Shown here piece after piece: positions 32,613-43,332 of a DNA stretch of 64,000 nt. Below the pieces are notes generated by a model. The model searched no databases and was not told where the DNA came from. It saw only the letters and a list, made by a program, of their open reading frames with translations. Within the stretch, counting starts at the first letter, position 1, and every line of letters begins with the position of its first letter. A program made the translations under genes and the position numbers. Source of the DNA: Neoechinorhynchus agilis (lineage: Eukaryota; Acanthocephala); the NCBI GenBank assembly GCA_051530055.1, contig CM121341.1:16864001-16928000 (forward strand). Direction: 5' to 3'.

Positions 32613-33077
32613 TTACTGTGCCTTTTTAGCCATCATCGCAACATTGGCCAAATGAATCGCTTGAACTCTTTTTAGAGCAGCGGACTTTAAATCGCGTCTA
32701 TATCCGGGCTTATTTTTCATTATATTCTTCACGGATTTCATGGCGGCCTTCTTTCCCTTTCTAAACACAATCTGCCTGTCCCTTGAAGACATCTTTCTGT
32801 CCCCTTTCTTTCTTCGCATGGTCATCGCGATTGATTTGCCATCTTTGGAATTAATATCGATCACTTGATCGTGAATAAGGCCACTATTACGAAATGTGTG
32901 CTTGTTGAGAAGATTGAACCGCTCACGAGTGAGCACAGTGCCGAGAGATTGAACTTTAAAGCAACTTGTGTTACGGATCATCGCCCATTTGAGATCTGCT
33001 GAAATACGATTAGAGGGGCCTGTCTTTAGTATGTGAAGCTGATGAACAGGACGTTGAGCAAACACCTTTGGAGCCAT
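32613..33077 (-). CDS. RPL28: Ribosomal protein L28 (eL28)
   Basis: This is a structural protein of the large cytosolic ribosomal subunit. From SADLKWAMIRNTSCFKVQ on, the frame aligns with animal eL28: NSFR-like (HTFRNSGLIHDQ), the basic RRKKGDR segment, and the C-terminal RRDLKSAALKRVQAIHLAN helix. The continuous frame has 154 residues, about 17 more than human, because 24 residues precede ISADLKW. Animal eL28 starts MSAHLQW, so the extra N-terminus (MAPKVFAQR...) is either lineage-specific or an unspliced small intron whose ends I could not match to GT-AG in frame. A polyadenylation-type signal was not identified with confidence. Confidence 0.88.
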   Translation of the reverse strand: MAPKVFAQRPVHQLHILKTGPSNRISADLKWAMIRNTSCFKVQSLGTVLTRERFNLLNKHTFRNSGLIHDQVIDINSKDGKSIAMTMRRKKGDRKMSSRDRQIVFRKGKKAAMKSVKNIMKNKPGYRRDLKSAALKRVQAIHLANVAMMAKKAQ

Positions 33078-33339
33078 TGGATTTGGGAAATATTATGCGT
33101 GCCAGAGTGAAGGCGTCGATTTAAACACAGAAGAAACCTTACTGAAGAATGACGTCAATGGTCCACGATGACGTATTTAGACCTTTTTAATGGTTCGAAC
33201 CATAACTGTGCGGCTAAAAACGATTGTGATTTTATAAACCGAAAACGGAATGAGAATCTTCGTTCAATCTTTAAGTCATAGACATTTCATAAAGTTTGAT
33301 CCGTTTCCTAGATCCATTATTACTTCATGGAAAGATTCA

Positions 33340-33485
33340 ATATTTCTTTCAAAGGATAAAATCATATTAATTTCACCATAGAAATTTTTTCGGGATGATA
33401 GAATCAAATCTGTGGTAAACATAATCCCGGGCATGACTTAATTGATTTATTTGAAATATTTAACGAGGTAAGTCATCGACATTCC
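33340..33485. repeat. Dispersed repeat fragment, TIR of the 33.6-34.1 kb element
   Basis: ATAATCCCGGGCATGACTTA, then ATTGATTTATTTGAAATATTT, matches the left terminal repeat of the adjacent element at 33605-34085, and its upstream half resembles the fragments at 1755 and 30615. It appears to be one end of a second copy. Confidence 0.55.
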
Positions 33486-33604
33486 CAAATATCCTTTATT
33501 AGCTCGGAATGCATGATATCATAAGATTTGTTATTGATGAAACTAAAACGACATATTTGAATTAGTTCATAAAACTTTAATATTAACATAAAATTACAGT
33601 TTCA

Positions 33605-34085
33605 GTGAACATAATCCCGAACCATGACTTAATTGATTTATTTGAAATATTTCACGAAGCTACCTCGCCTCTTCAGTCATCTACAAAGTTGTTACATTTT
33701 ATATGTTCTATGGCTTGGATGCGCGGGATCGTCATTCCTGAAGTTCTGGGACCGCGTGATTAGTCTCAGGCGATTTTTTGTTGAGCGGTCGGTGGTTATA
33801 GCTTTTGATTCCCTGGTCTATAATCTATTTGGGATATCCCCTCATTTTCAACTATATTTACTCCACACAACTCGAGTGGATGAGGGGAGCCCAACTTCTT
33901 TGAACTTCATGGCGATGTAAATCGGTGGTGAAGTTATGTAGATCATGTAATCAATATGGCTGAATCAAACCACAACAACGGCCAATGTTACAACTTTGTA
34001 GATGATCTGAAGAGACGAACTTACCTCGCAAAATATTTCAAATAAATCAATTGTCTCATGCCCGAAATTATGCGCATCACGGTTC
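33605..34085. repeat. Non-autonomous element with about 85-bp terminal inverted repeats
   Basis: The left end (CATAATCCCGAACCATGACT ... TCATCTACAAAGTTGTTACA, about 33607-33700) reappears as an imperfect reverse complement at about 33985-34080. The interior has no transposase-like frame. This is typical of a MITE-type DNA transposon derivative of about 480 bp. No confident target duplication was seen; TAATATTAA occurs near both ends. Confidence 0.65.
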
Positions 34086-34538
34086 TAATATTAATTTCAA
34101 TTCATGCAACCGAGCATAATTCGATTCATTTTAAGAAGATTTCACCAATCAAATTCATGGAAAATGTAAAAAAACCACTTTGGCATTTACTTCGTTTTTT
34201 ATAGACGTAATTAGACTATGAATTCGCCCACAAAATAGCAAAATATCCACTTTTTTAAAGTTCAATTCAACTTGAATATGCCTTTAAACTTTGATCACTG
34301 AATATTCAATTTGAGTCCATATCCTGAATTTTCCTTCCAAAAACTAAAATACGGCATGTGGCATAATCGTAAAGTTCAAATGAATATATCAAGCTTAAAT
34401 TAATTTTTTCCGTTCAATCGTGGAATATTTAACGAAATTTACTTTTCGTCGTGAAAACTTCTTTAAGAAATATTAAATGTGAATTTAATCTTTGTAATTT
34501 TTTTACTCAAAAGTTTTTTACATATATAACACACTAGA

Positions 34539-37065
34539 TCATTCGCACCACCGCTCTGGATCACTCAACTGCCGTCCTGGTGTAACGGTCGAAAGGACGG
34601 ATGCAGCGTTCCCTCGTTGCACAGCCAGACTAATGTTTTGCAGGAATTCTGCCCTCGGATCGTCAGCGATTCGTCTGATTCTCTTGGACAATTGCTTGAC
34701 CAGGTAATGCGCCGCGGTACAAATAACACGAGTGCCTCGACGCCAAATGGAGCGAAATAATGATTTCGATCCAGGTCCCTGTATTTTGTGTTTTTTTTGC
34801 GATCCTCAACAGCAGTTGTTGTTCCCCCTGGTTAAATACTGGCGAATTTTATGTTACTGGCTGCGAGCGTGTCCAAGAAACGTGGCGTCCCAGAGAAGGC
34901 ATTTTCCTTCTCGCCACGGGAATACTGTGACACCGTCCGGTCTATGGCCATCGAGTCTGCAAAGATTGCTCAACCCTAGGATGTTGGATGCATTTACAGT
35001 ATTCAGGTCACGAATAAGAACTGCGTTCACTTCGGCGTGTCGTCAATACCTCCGACGTGATTGCCGACAGACGAGACCATGGCGTTCCGATGGTTCCACG
35101 GTCGCCGCGGAACAGCAGCGATGGGATGTGCACATCGGTACCCCAAGTCTCAGGGACACTGCAATCCTTACTGTCTCGTCGGAGAGAAGGGTTCCCACAG
35201 AAGCGATTGAGATAGCGTCGAGCCAAGCACACGATTCTCTTGTAGGGACTACCGCTAATCGAGTTCGGTTCACCAGGTCACGAAAATCTGAAATTTAAGA
35301 GTTATGAATTCTCGCTACCAGGCGTGAGTCCCAAACTAATTGTTTGCAACCATTGACGGTTACCTGCTCGCTTCCTGAATTTCCACACGAAAGATTTAGC
35401 GCCTCCACGAAATCTTTATACAAAGTGTTGCTTCATACGGTCCCAAATAAGCTGGCAGAGAAATATTGGCTGCTTTTTGTATACTCAAACTGTCGGACGA
35501 CACAGGCAAGAACGCCCGACGAAAGGCCTCGTCCGACAGCTGAGTATTTAAAATTTTCTCGAGAGAGGCTTTCACCGTATCGTTAAATTTTGCTAGCTTA
35601 TCCTTATGTATAAAAAGGTGCTGTGCGCAGCCGTTAGAGCTGAATAGGAGAGAGTGCGCGACGGCAATGACTGCGAGTGAGAAGGTTAATGGGCCCAAAG
35701 GATCCCTTATTGAACTGCTCTTTCTGACCACAAAACGTGGTTATTGAACAAAAAGGGTGTTGGAGTCCCATAGGCATCAACGAAATAGCAAAATGCTTCT
35801 GGTGCGTGATCAATAAGTACTCCGAGCAAATCTGCTCGGTGAACTGTGTTGAATGCATTTTGGAAATCACATTTCAAGATCACGCACGGCTTTTGGTTTC
35901 CGGCGATGAACGTGCGGAGTGAGTGAACAATCTCCTCTGTGTCGCCAGGTGTACCGCAGCCTAACTTAGTAGGGCGAAGCAGCATCCCTACTTTTTCCGA
36001 GATCCTTTTATTTAAAATTTTTGTTGTTAAGCGGCGCAGAGTTGTTCCAACTGCAATGGGACGAATCCCACCATTTTTTGCGCGGGCGCACAATGATGCG
36101 CCGAAAAATAACTCAATTGCTTTTGGAATAAACTTTCCGCCTGTAAATTGGTTGACTAGGCGTGTCAATGCATCTTCAAGGGACTGGGCAGCGTCATCTA
36201 CTGAAAAGGAAGTCATATCCTTCAGGTGTTGAGGCCGCAGCCCGTCAAGCCCGTGAACTGATCCGTTAGCAAAAGAGGAAATTGCCATCTTCAATTCTGA
36301 TTTCGATGATAAAACATAAGGGATCGTATCGAAGGACGAGGATACTTCGAAATTCTGCTGACCGCCGCCACTGGGACGTTTTAAACGAAGAGTTCGTAAA
36401 GTTTCGTCATCTTTGGCGAGACTGTCCATTGATGATAAAAGACGAACTGCTCCTCTGGCATCTCCGTCTGCGAACTTCGAATAAAAGCGTCTAGCAAGCG
36501 ACCGATTTGAGTTTCGGTCGTGGTCAGGCTCTTGGGCACGCTCCTTACATAACTCGCATGCTGTCGAAAGACATTAAAATTTTCACCAAAAGAAATTCGC
36601 TCTTTTATTTTTGCGGTCAGAGATCCCTCAGAAACATCACCAGCGGAAAACACCAGTCTGGAGAACGCAAAGAGTCGCATCCACGACAACTCTGAATTAG
36701 TCTCGATGCAGTCTGTCAATAGAGAGGTGAATCCCTCCGCGGCCTGATATCGCGCGTCCCTTGGGATTCTTTTCAGAAGGTTCCTGGGCAGAACTCTCGC
36801 AGAATATTCACTAAAAATGGAATTTAATTTTGTACTGGTGATGTCGTGAGGCGTACACCAACAAGGGACTAAGGTGGCGAACCACTCCTGTTTTCGTCAG
36901 GGAGAAAATCCCATCACAAACCTCACAAAATCCTGTTAAGAAGCTCCTCTTGACTGAGGAAGTTGAAGCTCGTTTTGCGCGGGCAAGTTTCCGTCTTCAT
37001 ATTGTGGTCTAGCATCCGGGTTCCGAGCGAAGCGAGAGGACGGCATCTGTGTCGTCGGTGGTGCC
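34539..37065 (-). mobile_element. LINE-R: non-LTR retrotransposon with N-terminal zinc finger, degraded
   Basis: Read from right to left: a zinc-finger-like start (EVCDGIFSLTKTGVVRHL, about 36925-36870), the segment RIPRDARYQAAEGFTSLL, the RT (36429-35707) with GLDGLRPQHLKDM, GGIRPIAVGTTLRRL and LKCDFQNAFNTV, then C-terminal pieces including GLRLGVP-like and GRHGL-like blocks. The last part reads RRIADDPRAEFLQNISLAVQ and RGNAASVLSTV with a stop at 34539. This domain order is that of a widespread invertebrate RT family; clade not assigned. Several frame changes break it, for example between 35707 and 35230. A relative is at 59400-61282, and a 5' piece of the same subfamily at 56961-57240. Confidence 0.85.
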
Positions 37066-37279
37066 CGGGAAAATGTCGGAATTATCCGACGTTGTTATTA
37101 CCTCTAAAAAAATTTTTGTTAATGCTTGCATCAAGAGATATTTTTCACCGTGAAGTATTGAAACCCCACTATTGGTTCCACAATTGAATCAATTTTCTGT
37201 TTTTAGAGAATTTCTCACCGAGTCTTTCGTACGTCTGTACTTTAAGTACACCAACCCCGTCTTTTAAATCATTTCACTC

Positions 37280-37792
37280 ATGAGTGCTGATCGGTCTCGG
37301 CTGGGTGAATCCGTTTGCCAAGTTTGCACTGATTTCAAAGACTGGGTATCGCTGAAGTTTAGGCGCGTCAAATCGAATTCCAGTACTGAACAAAATCGTT
37401 CGGATGTCTTTGATTTCTCTACTCCTCAACTGACCATTACCGAAGAAAGACCTATTGTCCGTGATGAGTTAGGTCGCGCCACTTGGTCTCTCCTTCATAC
37501 AATGGCTTCCACGTTTCCTGAGAAACCAACAGCATTAGAACAGACGAGTGCACTTCAATTCATTGATGCTCTGGTTCGCTTTTATCCATGCGAAGAGTGT
37601 AGATTACATTGGAAGAAGGAGGTGGAAATGCATCCACCGGATGCGTCAAATCGAAAAACACTGTCTTTATGGCTATGTGAGCAACATAATGCGGTAAATC
37701 AAAGACTCGGTAAGGATTTATTCGATTGTAAGCGAGTGGACAAACGTTGGAAGTTCGCAGGGAAAGGACCTAACACAGAATCTAAGAAGTAA
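37280..37792 (+). CDS. GFER: ERV1/ALR FAD-linked sulfhydryl oxidase
   Basis: ALR/ERV1 oxidises Mia40 in the mitochondrial intermembrane space and passes electrons to cytochrome c or oxygen. The 170-residue single-exon protein has all expected parts: an N-terminal CQVC pair (13-16, the shuttle disulfide of long ALR forms), LGRATWSLLHTMASTFP (FAD-binding helix), the active-site YPCEEC (104-107), WLCEQHNAVNQRLG with the conserved HN-VN, and the structural disulfide C-X16-C (133/150). The C-terminal tail is short and basic. The start at 37280 is the first ATG. LINE-R ends about 200 bp upstream, on the opposite strand, so its 5' end may sit in this gene's promoter. AATAAA is at about 37804. Confidence 0.95.
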   Translation: MSADRSRLGESVCQVCTDFKDWVSLKFRRVKSNSSTEQNRSDVFDFSTPQLTITEERPIVRDELGRATWSLLHTMASTFPEKPTALEQTSALQFIDALVRFYPCEECRLHWKKEVEMHPPDASNRKTLSLWLCEQHNAVNQRLGKDLFDCKRVDKRWKFAGKGPNTESKK

Positions 37793-38229
37793 CCGAAAGC
37801 CTTCAATAAATCCCACTTTGTCTCCGAATTGGGATTTAAAGTGTAAATTTCTTGTTTAAGCTTATTGAAGTCGGCAATGATATATTCGCGAGAAACGTTT
37901 TACATATAAAACAAAACCATGTATTATGTTTCATCTTTGATCTATAGACAAAATATTCTAGGATCTTCAATATCGTCATATTCGAAATTGCGATCGAATG
38001 TGTCGAATGGAAAAATATTTCAGCCATTAGAATTTAAAATGCGACTTTTGTTCCTAAATATGTGTTTTGGGCATATAAACCATTGAGATTAAATGTATGT
38101 CCCGATTTATCATATCCCATGAATTTCCTATTGCCGAACCATTCTCCTCTGATGCACACCGTCGCTACAATTTTTTTCGTATCACTCAACTCCTTTCCAC
38201 TGACTCACATTCTGCATTGATCCGAAATA

Positions 38230-39300
38230 AACCGGACTAGAAACCCAGCCTAACAAACTCTCCTGCAAACAATAACTGCCAACTTTCTCAACCGGATTGG
38301 AACCGTCATCCACTCCAAAATAAATAAAGTACATTCAAGGAACCTATCATATCATTCCAGTGTTCACAGGGACCCATAGGTAGATGGTTCCTCTTCTTTG
38401 TTCAAGAATAAAACGTGTTACCGAAAAGGCCAAATTATTAAATAGATAAACAAAGATTGCGACTTTTTAAAATGATCTCAGTAATTTAATGCAATTCTTC
38501 CATTTTCCAGGTAACTGGGTTCAATTTGCGATTTAACGATTTCACCCCCTCAATCCATCAAGGAAATCGTCAACAAACAATCAAAACGCCTCTCAACCCT
38601 ACCACCACAATTTTTAAGACATTTTGTTCCCTTTTCAAACATCAGAACAACACTCGCAATCCCAATTCTTTTCATCCCCCATCTACCTCCGATCCTTTTT
38701 CATACTGCTCAATCCTCTCGGATATCATAACTTGAAATGAACGCGAGGAAAGACCAACCTCACAAGCTCTTATGCAAACAATAACCATTAACTTTCCCAA
38801 CTCGACCGGAACCGTCATCAACTCCAAAATAAACAACTACATTCAAGGGACCTATAGACAGTTCCTCTTCTTTGTTCAAGAATAAAACGTGTTACCGAAA
38901 AGGCTAAATTATTAAATAGATAAACAAAGATTGCGACTTTTCAAAATGATCTCAGTAATTTAATGCAATTTTTGCGTTCTCCTAGTAACTGGGTACAATT
39001 TGCGATTTAACGATTTCACCCCCTCAATCCATCAGAGAAGTCGCCAACAAACAATCAAAAAGATTCTCAACTCTACCACCACAATTTCTACAACATTTTA
39101 TTCCCCTTTCACACGAGAACAACACTCGCAATCCCAATTCCTCTCATCCTTCCTGTACCTACGCTCCTTTTTCCATGCTGCCCAATATTCTGGGATATCA
39201 TAAACCGAAATGAACCTGAGGAAAGACCCAACCTAGCAAACTCTAATGCAAACGATAACCACCAACTTTCCCAACCGTACTGGAACCACCATCCAATGTG
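38230..39300. repeat. Tandem repeat, unit about 0.48 kb, about 2.2 copies
   Basis: The block AATAAAACGTGTTACCGAAA, then AGGC(C/T)AAATTATTAAATAG, occurs at about 38407 and 38883. TGCGATTTAACGATTTCACC occurs at about 38526 and 39001. CCAACTTTC..(G)GAACC(G/A)(T/C)CATC occurs three times. Spacing is about 475-480 bp. Short frames inside (38526-38735, 39000-39203) are copies of each other and have no support as genes. Confidence 0.8.
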
Positions 39301-39654
39301 ATGTTATTTTATTGTTTACGTTATTTACTTTTTTTTAACCAGGAGCTATTTATTCAATCAATCTTCATTTCTCGACAATTAACACACTCACCACCTCCCG
39401 CAGAATTCCACCCACTTATTTGTTTAAGAATAACACTTGTTATTGTTATAAACTCAAACAAAAATTAAGCAATTCTCAACTCTCAAATGGATACTAAACT
39501 GATAGACAGTGGAAATCTCAATGTCGTGGCGATTCAACGATAATAATCGATTTATTCGAAAACGAACCACGTAGCATAATAAACTGTGGAGATTGTTAGG
39601 ACGCACAGCCTAAGTAGTCCTTGGAAATGTCGATCCATTTTTTCCGCGGCCCAG

Positions 39655-39790
39655 TGAGGGAACTTGACGGGAGAGAGAACCGTTGAGTTGATGAGAGAGA
39701 GAACGTTGAACGATTGAGTTGATGAGAGAGAGAACGTTGACCTTGACGAGAGAGAACGTTGTCGAGAGAGAGAACGTTGGTCGAGAGAAT
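39655..39790. repeat. GAGAGAGAACGTTG minisatellite
   Basis: Five or so units of GAGAGAGAACGTTGA-like sequence in direct array. It lies at the 3' end of LINE-A, whose RT frame degenerates just before it. Confidence 0.8.
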
Positions 39791-40139
39791 TATAAAAAAT
39801 CGAGAATCGGAATTATAAAAATGCATAAACTCCCTGATTTTACGTTTACCTAAAACCGACCTAGATTTAAGAATAAATTTTGTTTTCGTAGCATTTAAAG
39901 AAAGTCCCATACGAGAAAGTGAGTTTTGTAAAAAATAAATTAAGGACTTGACCTTATAAAGAGCGGAGACATAGTTAGATTCCTGAATTACAGCTGTAAG
40001 ATCATCGGCGTAAATTGTAAGTGAACGGCAGACAGAACAATTCTGAATAGGATATTGGGACGCTAGACAAAATAAAATTGGCGATAATGGAGATCCCTGG
40101 GGAAGACCACGCGTTAGGAAATAACAGAGCTGGGTGGGG

Positions 40140-41720
40140 TCATCCTGAAAAAGAAAACGATCTAGAAATAAGGATATTATTTACACGGGCGATTATGTTG
40201 ACGGGGAAGTTAAAAGACCTTAAAATGTTTATCACAAACTCGATATTTATGTTATCGAATGTTTTATGAATGTCAAAAGTTAGAAGAATATTCATCGAAT
40301 GAGGGTTGGAGGAGAAGTTATCTATGATTTCCTTGATTGCCGTATGTACGGATCTTTCTGGTAGAAAGCCGTGACAGCGATTGTCTATGCAATTGTGCTC
40401 CAGGGATGATTTTAAAATGAAACGAGAGAGAGCTCGCTCGTAAATGGAAACGAAGGAATTTTGAATGGAAATAGGCCTGACATCGCTAGGCGAGTTAACG
40501 GATTTACGTCGATTCTTTATAAGGAAAATTCGCTTGGCCATGTTGATCTGAGGCCATTGCTCGGGAGAAGACCAAATCATACGTTGAGCCAGATGAATTA
40601 TATTGCGTTGATGTAAAACATTAGTAGCTTTGAAAGGTAAGCAAAAGCCGTTGTTAGAAGATAGGTTTTTTGATGGCCAACAATTAACGACATCGCCTGA
40701 CTTTAGATCCAATCTCCTACTAAATAAAGGGATAAAATCGAGCGTTGGGGTAGAGGACACACACCCTTGGGAGTGCTCAGAGATAAGGGATTCAATTACT
40801 TTATCGAACCCCGTTCTTTTAATCCATGAACCAGAGGCCGTTCGCCACGGACGACATCGCTGCTGAGATATGGTCTTCCACCAGGGCGACGAACAAGGCT
40901 TAAGCGAGGAAAGTCTTTTGGTGTCCTGACTTAGCTGAGAACGGGCCCTACAAGGCCAATATAAATATGCCCAGAATTTAACCGATGCCTTGTCGCCACG
41001 CGCTTTGGCCCCATGGAGCTCCTTTCCGTATAGAGACAGAAGTTTAGGTTTCTTTAATCCAGGATACGAGCGTTGGACTGTGGTAAGAAACGAAATACTA
41101 TTGCTAGATAGAAATTCATTAATTTCCTTAAGAGAGGCGTTTTTGCAGTAACTGCTGTAAAATTCGAAGCCGTAGTTAAAAAGATTGATGTTGAGAACCG
41201 ATAATTTAAATCTTTTGTTGAGTAGCACGTTTTTATCGAAGCTCCAAACAATTAGGTCGTGCCCCGAAAGCCGGAAAAGGTAAGATTGTGAGACGACTGG
41301 TGGCTTGAAGGGGCAGGTTCTCTTATAGAAACAAATATCCAAATATGAGTAGTAGGACGGACTGGCTGCAAAAGTGGGATGTGGTGGAAAAATAAGGTCG
41401 TGGAATTCGGTGGATCGGCTAATAGCTTTGACCCATTTATGAGAAGGGTCGTAAAAATCTCCGAAGAGCATGTCCACTCCGGAATCGAGCAGATTTTTAA
41501 GAATTTGTTTAGTCCGATGCAGGTGAATTTTCCGGGGCCTAACATATATATTACAAATTAAAATTTTCGTTCCAGCGTAGCGCACGGAAAAGATGGAATA
41601 AGACAGGTCAGGGGAAGTGAATTCTGAACGCTTGAGCGAATAAAGAGAAGCTTTAAAAACGGAACGTAACCCTTGGGAGTGATTGGAAATAGGAGGAGTT
41701 AAAAAGGGTGCATAATTCAC
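40140..41720 (-). CDS. LINE-A endonuclease-reverse transcriptase (5' part of ORF2)
   Basis: The first 180 residues are an APE-type endonuclease remnant (ILICNIYVRP, GVDMLFGDFYDPSHKW, and the C-terminal SGHDLIVWSF). The RT begins with NSPSDVRPISIQNSFVSIYE and continues through GFLPERSVHTAIKEI and LTFDIHKTFDNINIEFV. The frame closes at 40140, but the next RT blocks follow immediately in another frame: GLPQGSPLSPILF (about 40120-40080) and YADDLT (about 40005). A later piece reads MGLSLNATKTKFI (39910). It encodes the nicking and copying activities of a LINE and is inactive as it stands because of the frame change. Confidence 0.85.
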   Translation of the reverse strand: MNYAPFLTPPISNHSQGLRSVFKASLYSLKRSEFTSPDLSYSIFSVRYAGTKILICNIYVRPRKIHLHRTKQILKNLLDSGVDMLFGDFYDPSHKWVKAISRSTEFHDLIFPPHPTFAASPSYYSYLDICFYKRTCPFKPPVVSQSYLFRLSGHDLIVWSFDKNVLLNKRFKLSVLNINLFNYGFEFYSSYCKNASLKEINEFLSSNSISFLTTVQRSYPGLKKPKLLSLYGKELHGAKARGDKASVKFWAYLYWPCRARSQLSQDTKRLSSLKPCSSPWWKTISQQRCRPWRTASGSWIKRTGFDKVIESLISEHSQGCVSSTPTLDFIPLFSRRLDLKSGDVVNCWPSKNLSSNNGFCLPFKATNVLHQRNIIHLAQRMIWSSPEQWPQINMAKRIFLIKNRRKSVNSPSDVRPISIQNSFVSIYERALSRFILKSSLEHNCIDNRCHGFLPERSVHTAIKEIIDNFSSNPHSMNILLTFDIHKTFDNINIEFVINILRSFNFPVNIIARVNNILISRSFSFSG

Positions 41721-41893
41721 GGGAAGATTAACTGCTAAAAGGTTCGAGGAATAAAGCGACTTTGTCTATTGTAATAAAATAATAATGTCGCTATTTACAA
41801 TTTCGGATTGTAATCTGGGAATTCCCACTCGCCCACCTGAATTCCACTGTACCAATCTCAAGCCTGGATCAATGCTCAACTTACCTTTCACGT

Positions 41894-42975
41894 TCATCGG
41901 GGTCTGCCCTTTTGTTTGCTGGCCGAATAACGTTTTGCTTCGGCACCAACTAGTATTTGATCATCTAGTATCTTCGTTTGTTCAGCGGTTATCCTTTTGA
42001 CGAACATCTCGTTATCCGCCATGTCGATATCCGTAGAGGAGTCGATTGTAGTGTCCGTTGTGTGTGCTATTTTTACTCTCTTCTTTGGCGCAATGGAACA
42101 AGGTGGACTATATGATTCGACACGATTTAAACTGCATTGAATTGCAGTCATCATAGACTCGAAGTGCTTTGAAAGCCGTGTTTCAAGATGTTGAATGGCT
42201 GTATTGATCCGCAGATCTACCATTTTTATGACCTTGGCTGTGAATTCAGAAAATTGGGCTTCTAATGGCGAAGCAACTTTCTTGTTGGTGCTGTTTGATG
42301 GAGACGGATCCGGTCGAATGATTTCCCGCAACGTAGCAGGACGTTGAAAGGAGGCTGAAGGTCGTTGGTGCCAGGCGGTGTCAGGGGTTGTCTTTTTTAA
42401 AACTTGGTGTTGCGACCATATTTCATACTTCTTGTTTTCCGGGCATGACCTTGCAAAAGCGTAATGACTTGCTTGACCGCAGTTGGCACATAATTTCGCC
42501 GATTTGGGGCATTTTTCGCTACAGTGATTTTGAGCACGGTACGGACAAACGATAGATTTGTTTGGACATTTCTGTGACCAGCGGCCTCATTTTTGACATC
42601 CGCTGCATCGCGGGAAATGAAAATCGTCCTGATTAGATATATCATTGGAAAGGAATTTAACTTCTACTCCTTGAAAAAAACATCGTTGAACTGTAAGTTC
42701 ATTTCTTGTGTCCACGTTGGCCTTAAAAACTGCTCTCGGTATAGGTTTGCCGTTTTTTTTTGACTTCAGGAAAAAAGAATCTGGCACCGAAGCTTTGCTT
42801 CGAACTCCTCTCTATCGGACAAATCAATGTCCGGAGAGAGACCAGAAACTAGAAATGTGTAGTCGTAGTTGCCAGTAGAAATTGTAACGCCGGAGTTATC
42901 GCATCGGCTAGCGGCGAACTCTGAAATTATTTGAGTGAACGTTGTTTGTAAGGTAGATTTTAAGTTTTCCAGCAT
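41894..42975 (-). CDS. LINE-A ORF1, nucleic-acid binding with CCHC knuckles (frame-broken)
   Basis: Three consecutive pieces in different frames form the ORF1. 42975-42766 reads YDYTFLVSGLSPDIDLSD, 42787-42600 continues with GKPIPRAVFKANVD, and about 42600-42400 encodes RWSQKCPNKSIVCPYR then CANCGQASHYAFARSCP, a CX2CX4HX4C-type pair of zinc knuckles. The last piece (42331-41894) is a serine/proline-rich tail with a coiled stretch. At least two small frame changes separate them. ORF1 of this kind packages LINE RNA; it is not evidence for a retrovirus. Confidence 0.7.
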
Positions 42976-43117
42976 AATAAGAGATCGATCGAGTGATTTC
43001 CCGGTCTTCTTTAATCGTTCTTAACCATGGTGTTAGGAATGTCCGGCGAAGCACCTCTCTTGAAAGCAGAGGAGAGGACGAAATTGTGATCACATGCGGC
43101 CATCTTTTGATTGGAAG

Positions 43118-43332
43118 ATCCAGATAGGTTTGTCGATAGGAGAAAATAAATGAAATTAAGAATTTATTGATTTGATATTTCGATCCACTATCTCGGATCT
43201 TCTTCAGCGATTGTTTTTAGAGAGAAGATCCGAGATAGTGGATCGAAATATCAAATCAATAAATTCTTAATTTCATTTATTTTCTCCTATCGACAAATAA
43301 CAATGAATTATCCTTTCAACATCCAGATAGGT
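43118..43332. mobile_element. 191-bp palindromic insertion with 12-bp target duplication
   Basis: ATCCAGATAGGT at 43118-43129 is repeated at 43321-43332. Between them, a 74-bp arm (43130-43203) is followed by a 19-nt loop and its exact reverse complement (43223-43296), then a 24-nt tail. On either strand the arm reads CTGAAGAAGATCC...GGATCGAAATATC, the same box-stem-GAAA layout as in the PLE terminal repeats. I infer two head-to-head copies of a PLE terminal segment, inserted by PLE machinery into LINE-A. It has no coding capacity. Confidence 0.8.

Larger units (their letters stand above)
39800..43129 (-). mobile_element. LINE-A: non-LTR retrotransposon with zinc-knuckle ORF1
   Basis: The element reads right to left. 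ORF1 pieces lie at about 43093-41894, followed by an APE-like endonuclease and RT from 41720. It is broken by a few frame changes and truncated after the RT, where a minisatellite begins. The 5' part continues beyond 43320, because a separate 191-bp palindromic insertion interrupts it at 43130. Sequence near 43333-43560 may be its 5' UTR. LINE-B and LINE-C share its RT signature (SP(S/T)..R.I.IQN), so these are three members of one clade. Confidence 0.85.

Noticed and set aside
34732-35298. 188-codon plus-strand frame
   Set aside because: It is antisense to the C-terminal part of LINE-R, whose conserved blocks read on the minus strand.
38368-39200. CRISPR-like array
   Set aside because: The repeat unit is about 480 bp with two copies, without short regular repeats and spacers, and the host is eukaryotic.
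40630-40866. Plus-strand frames in LINE-A (also 41379-41561, 41785-42000)
   Set aside because: Shadows of the endonuclease-RT frame.
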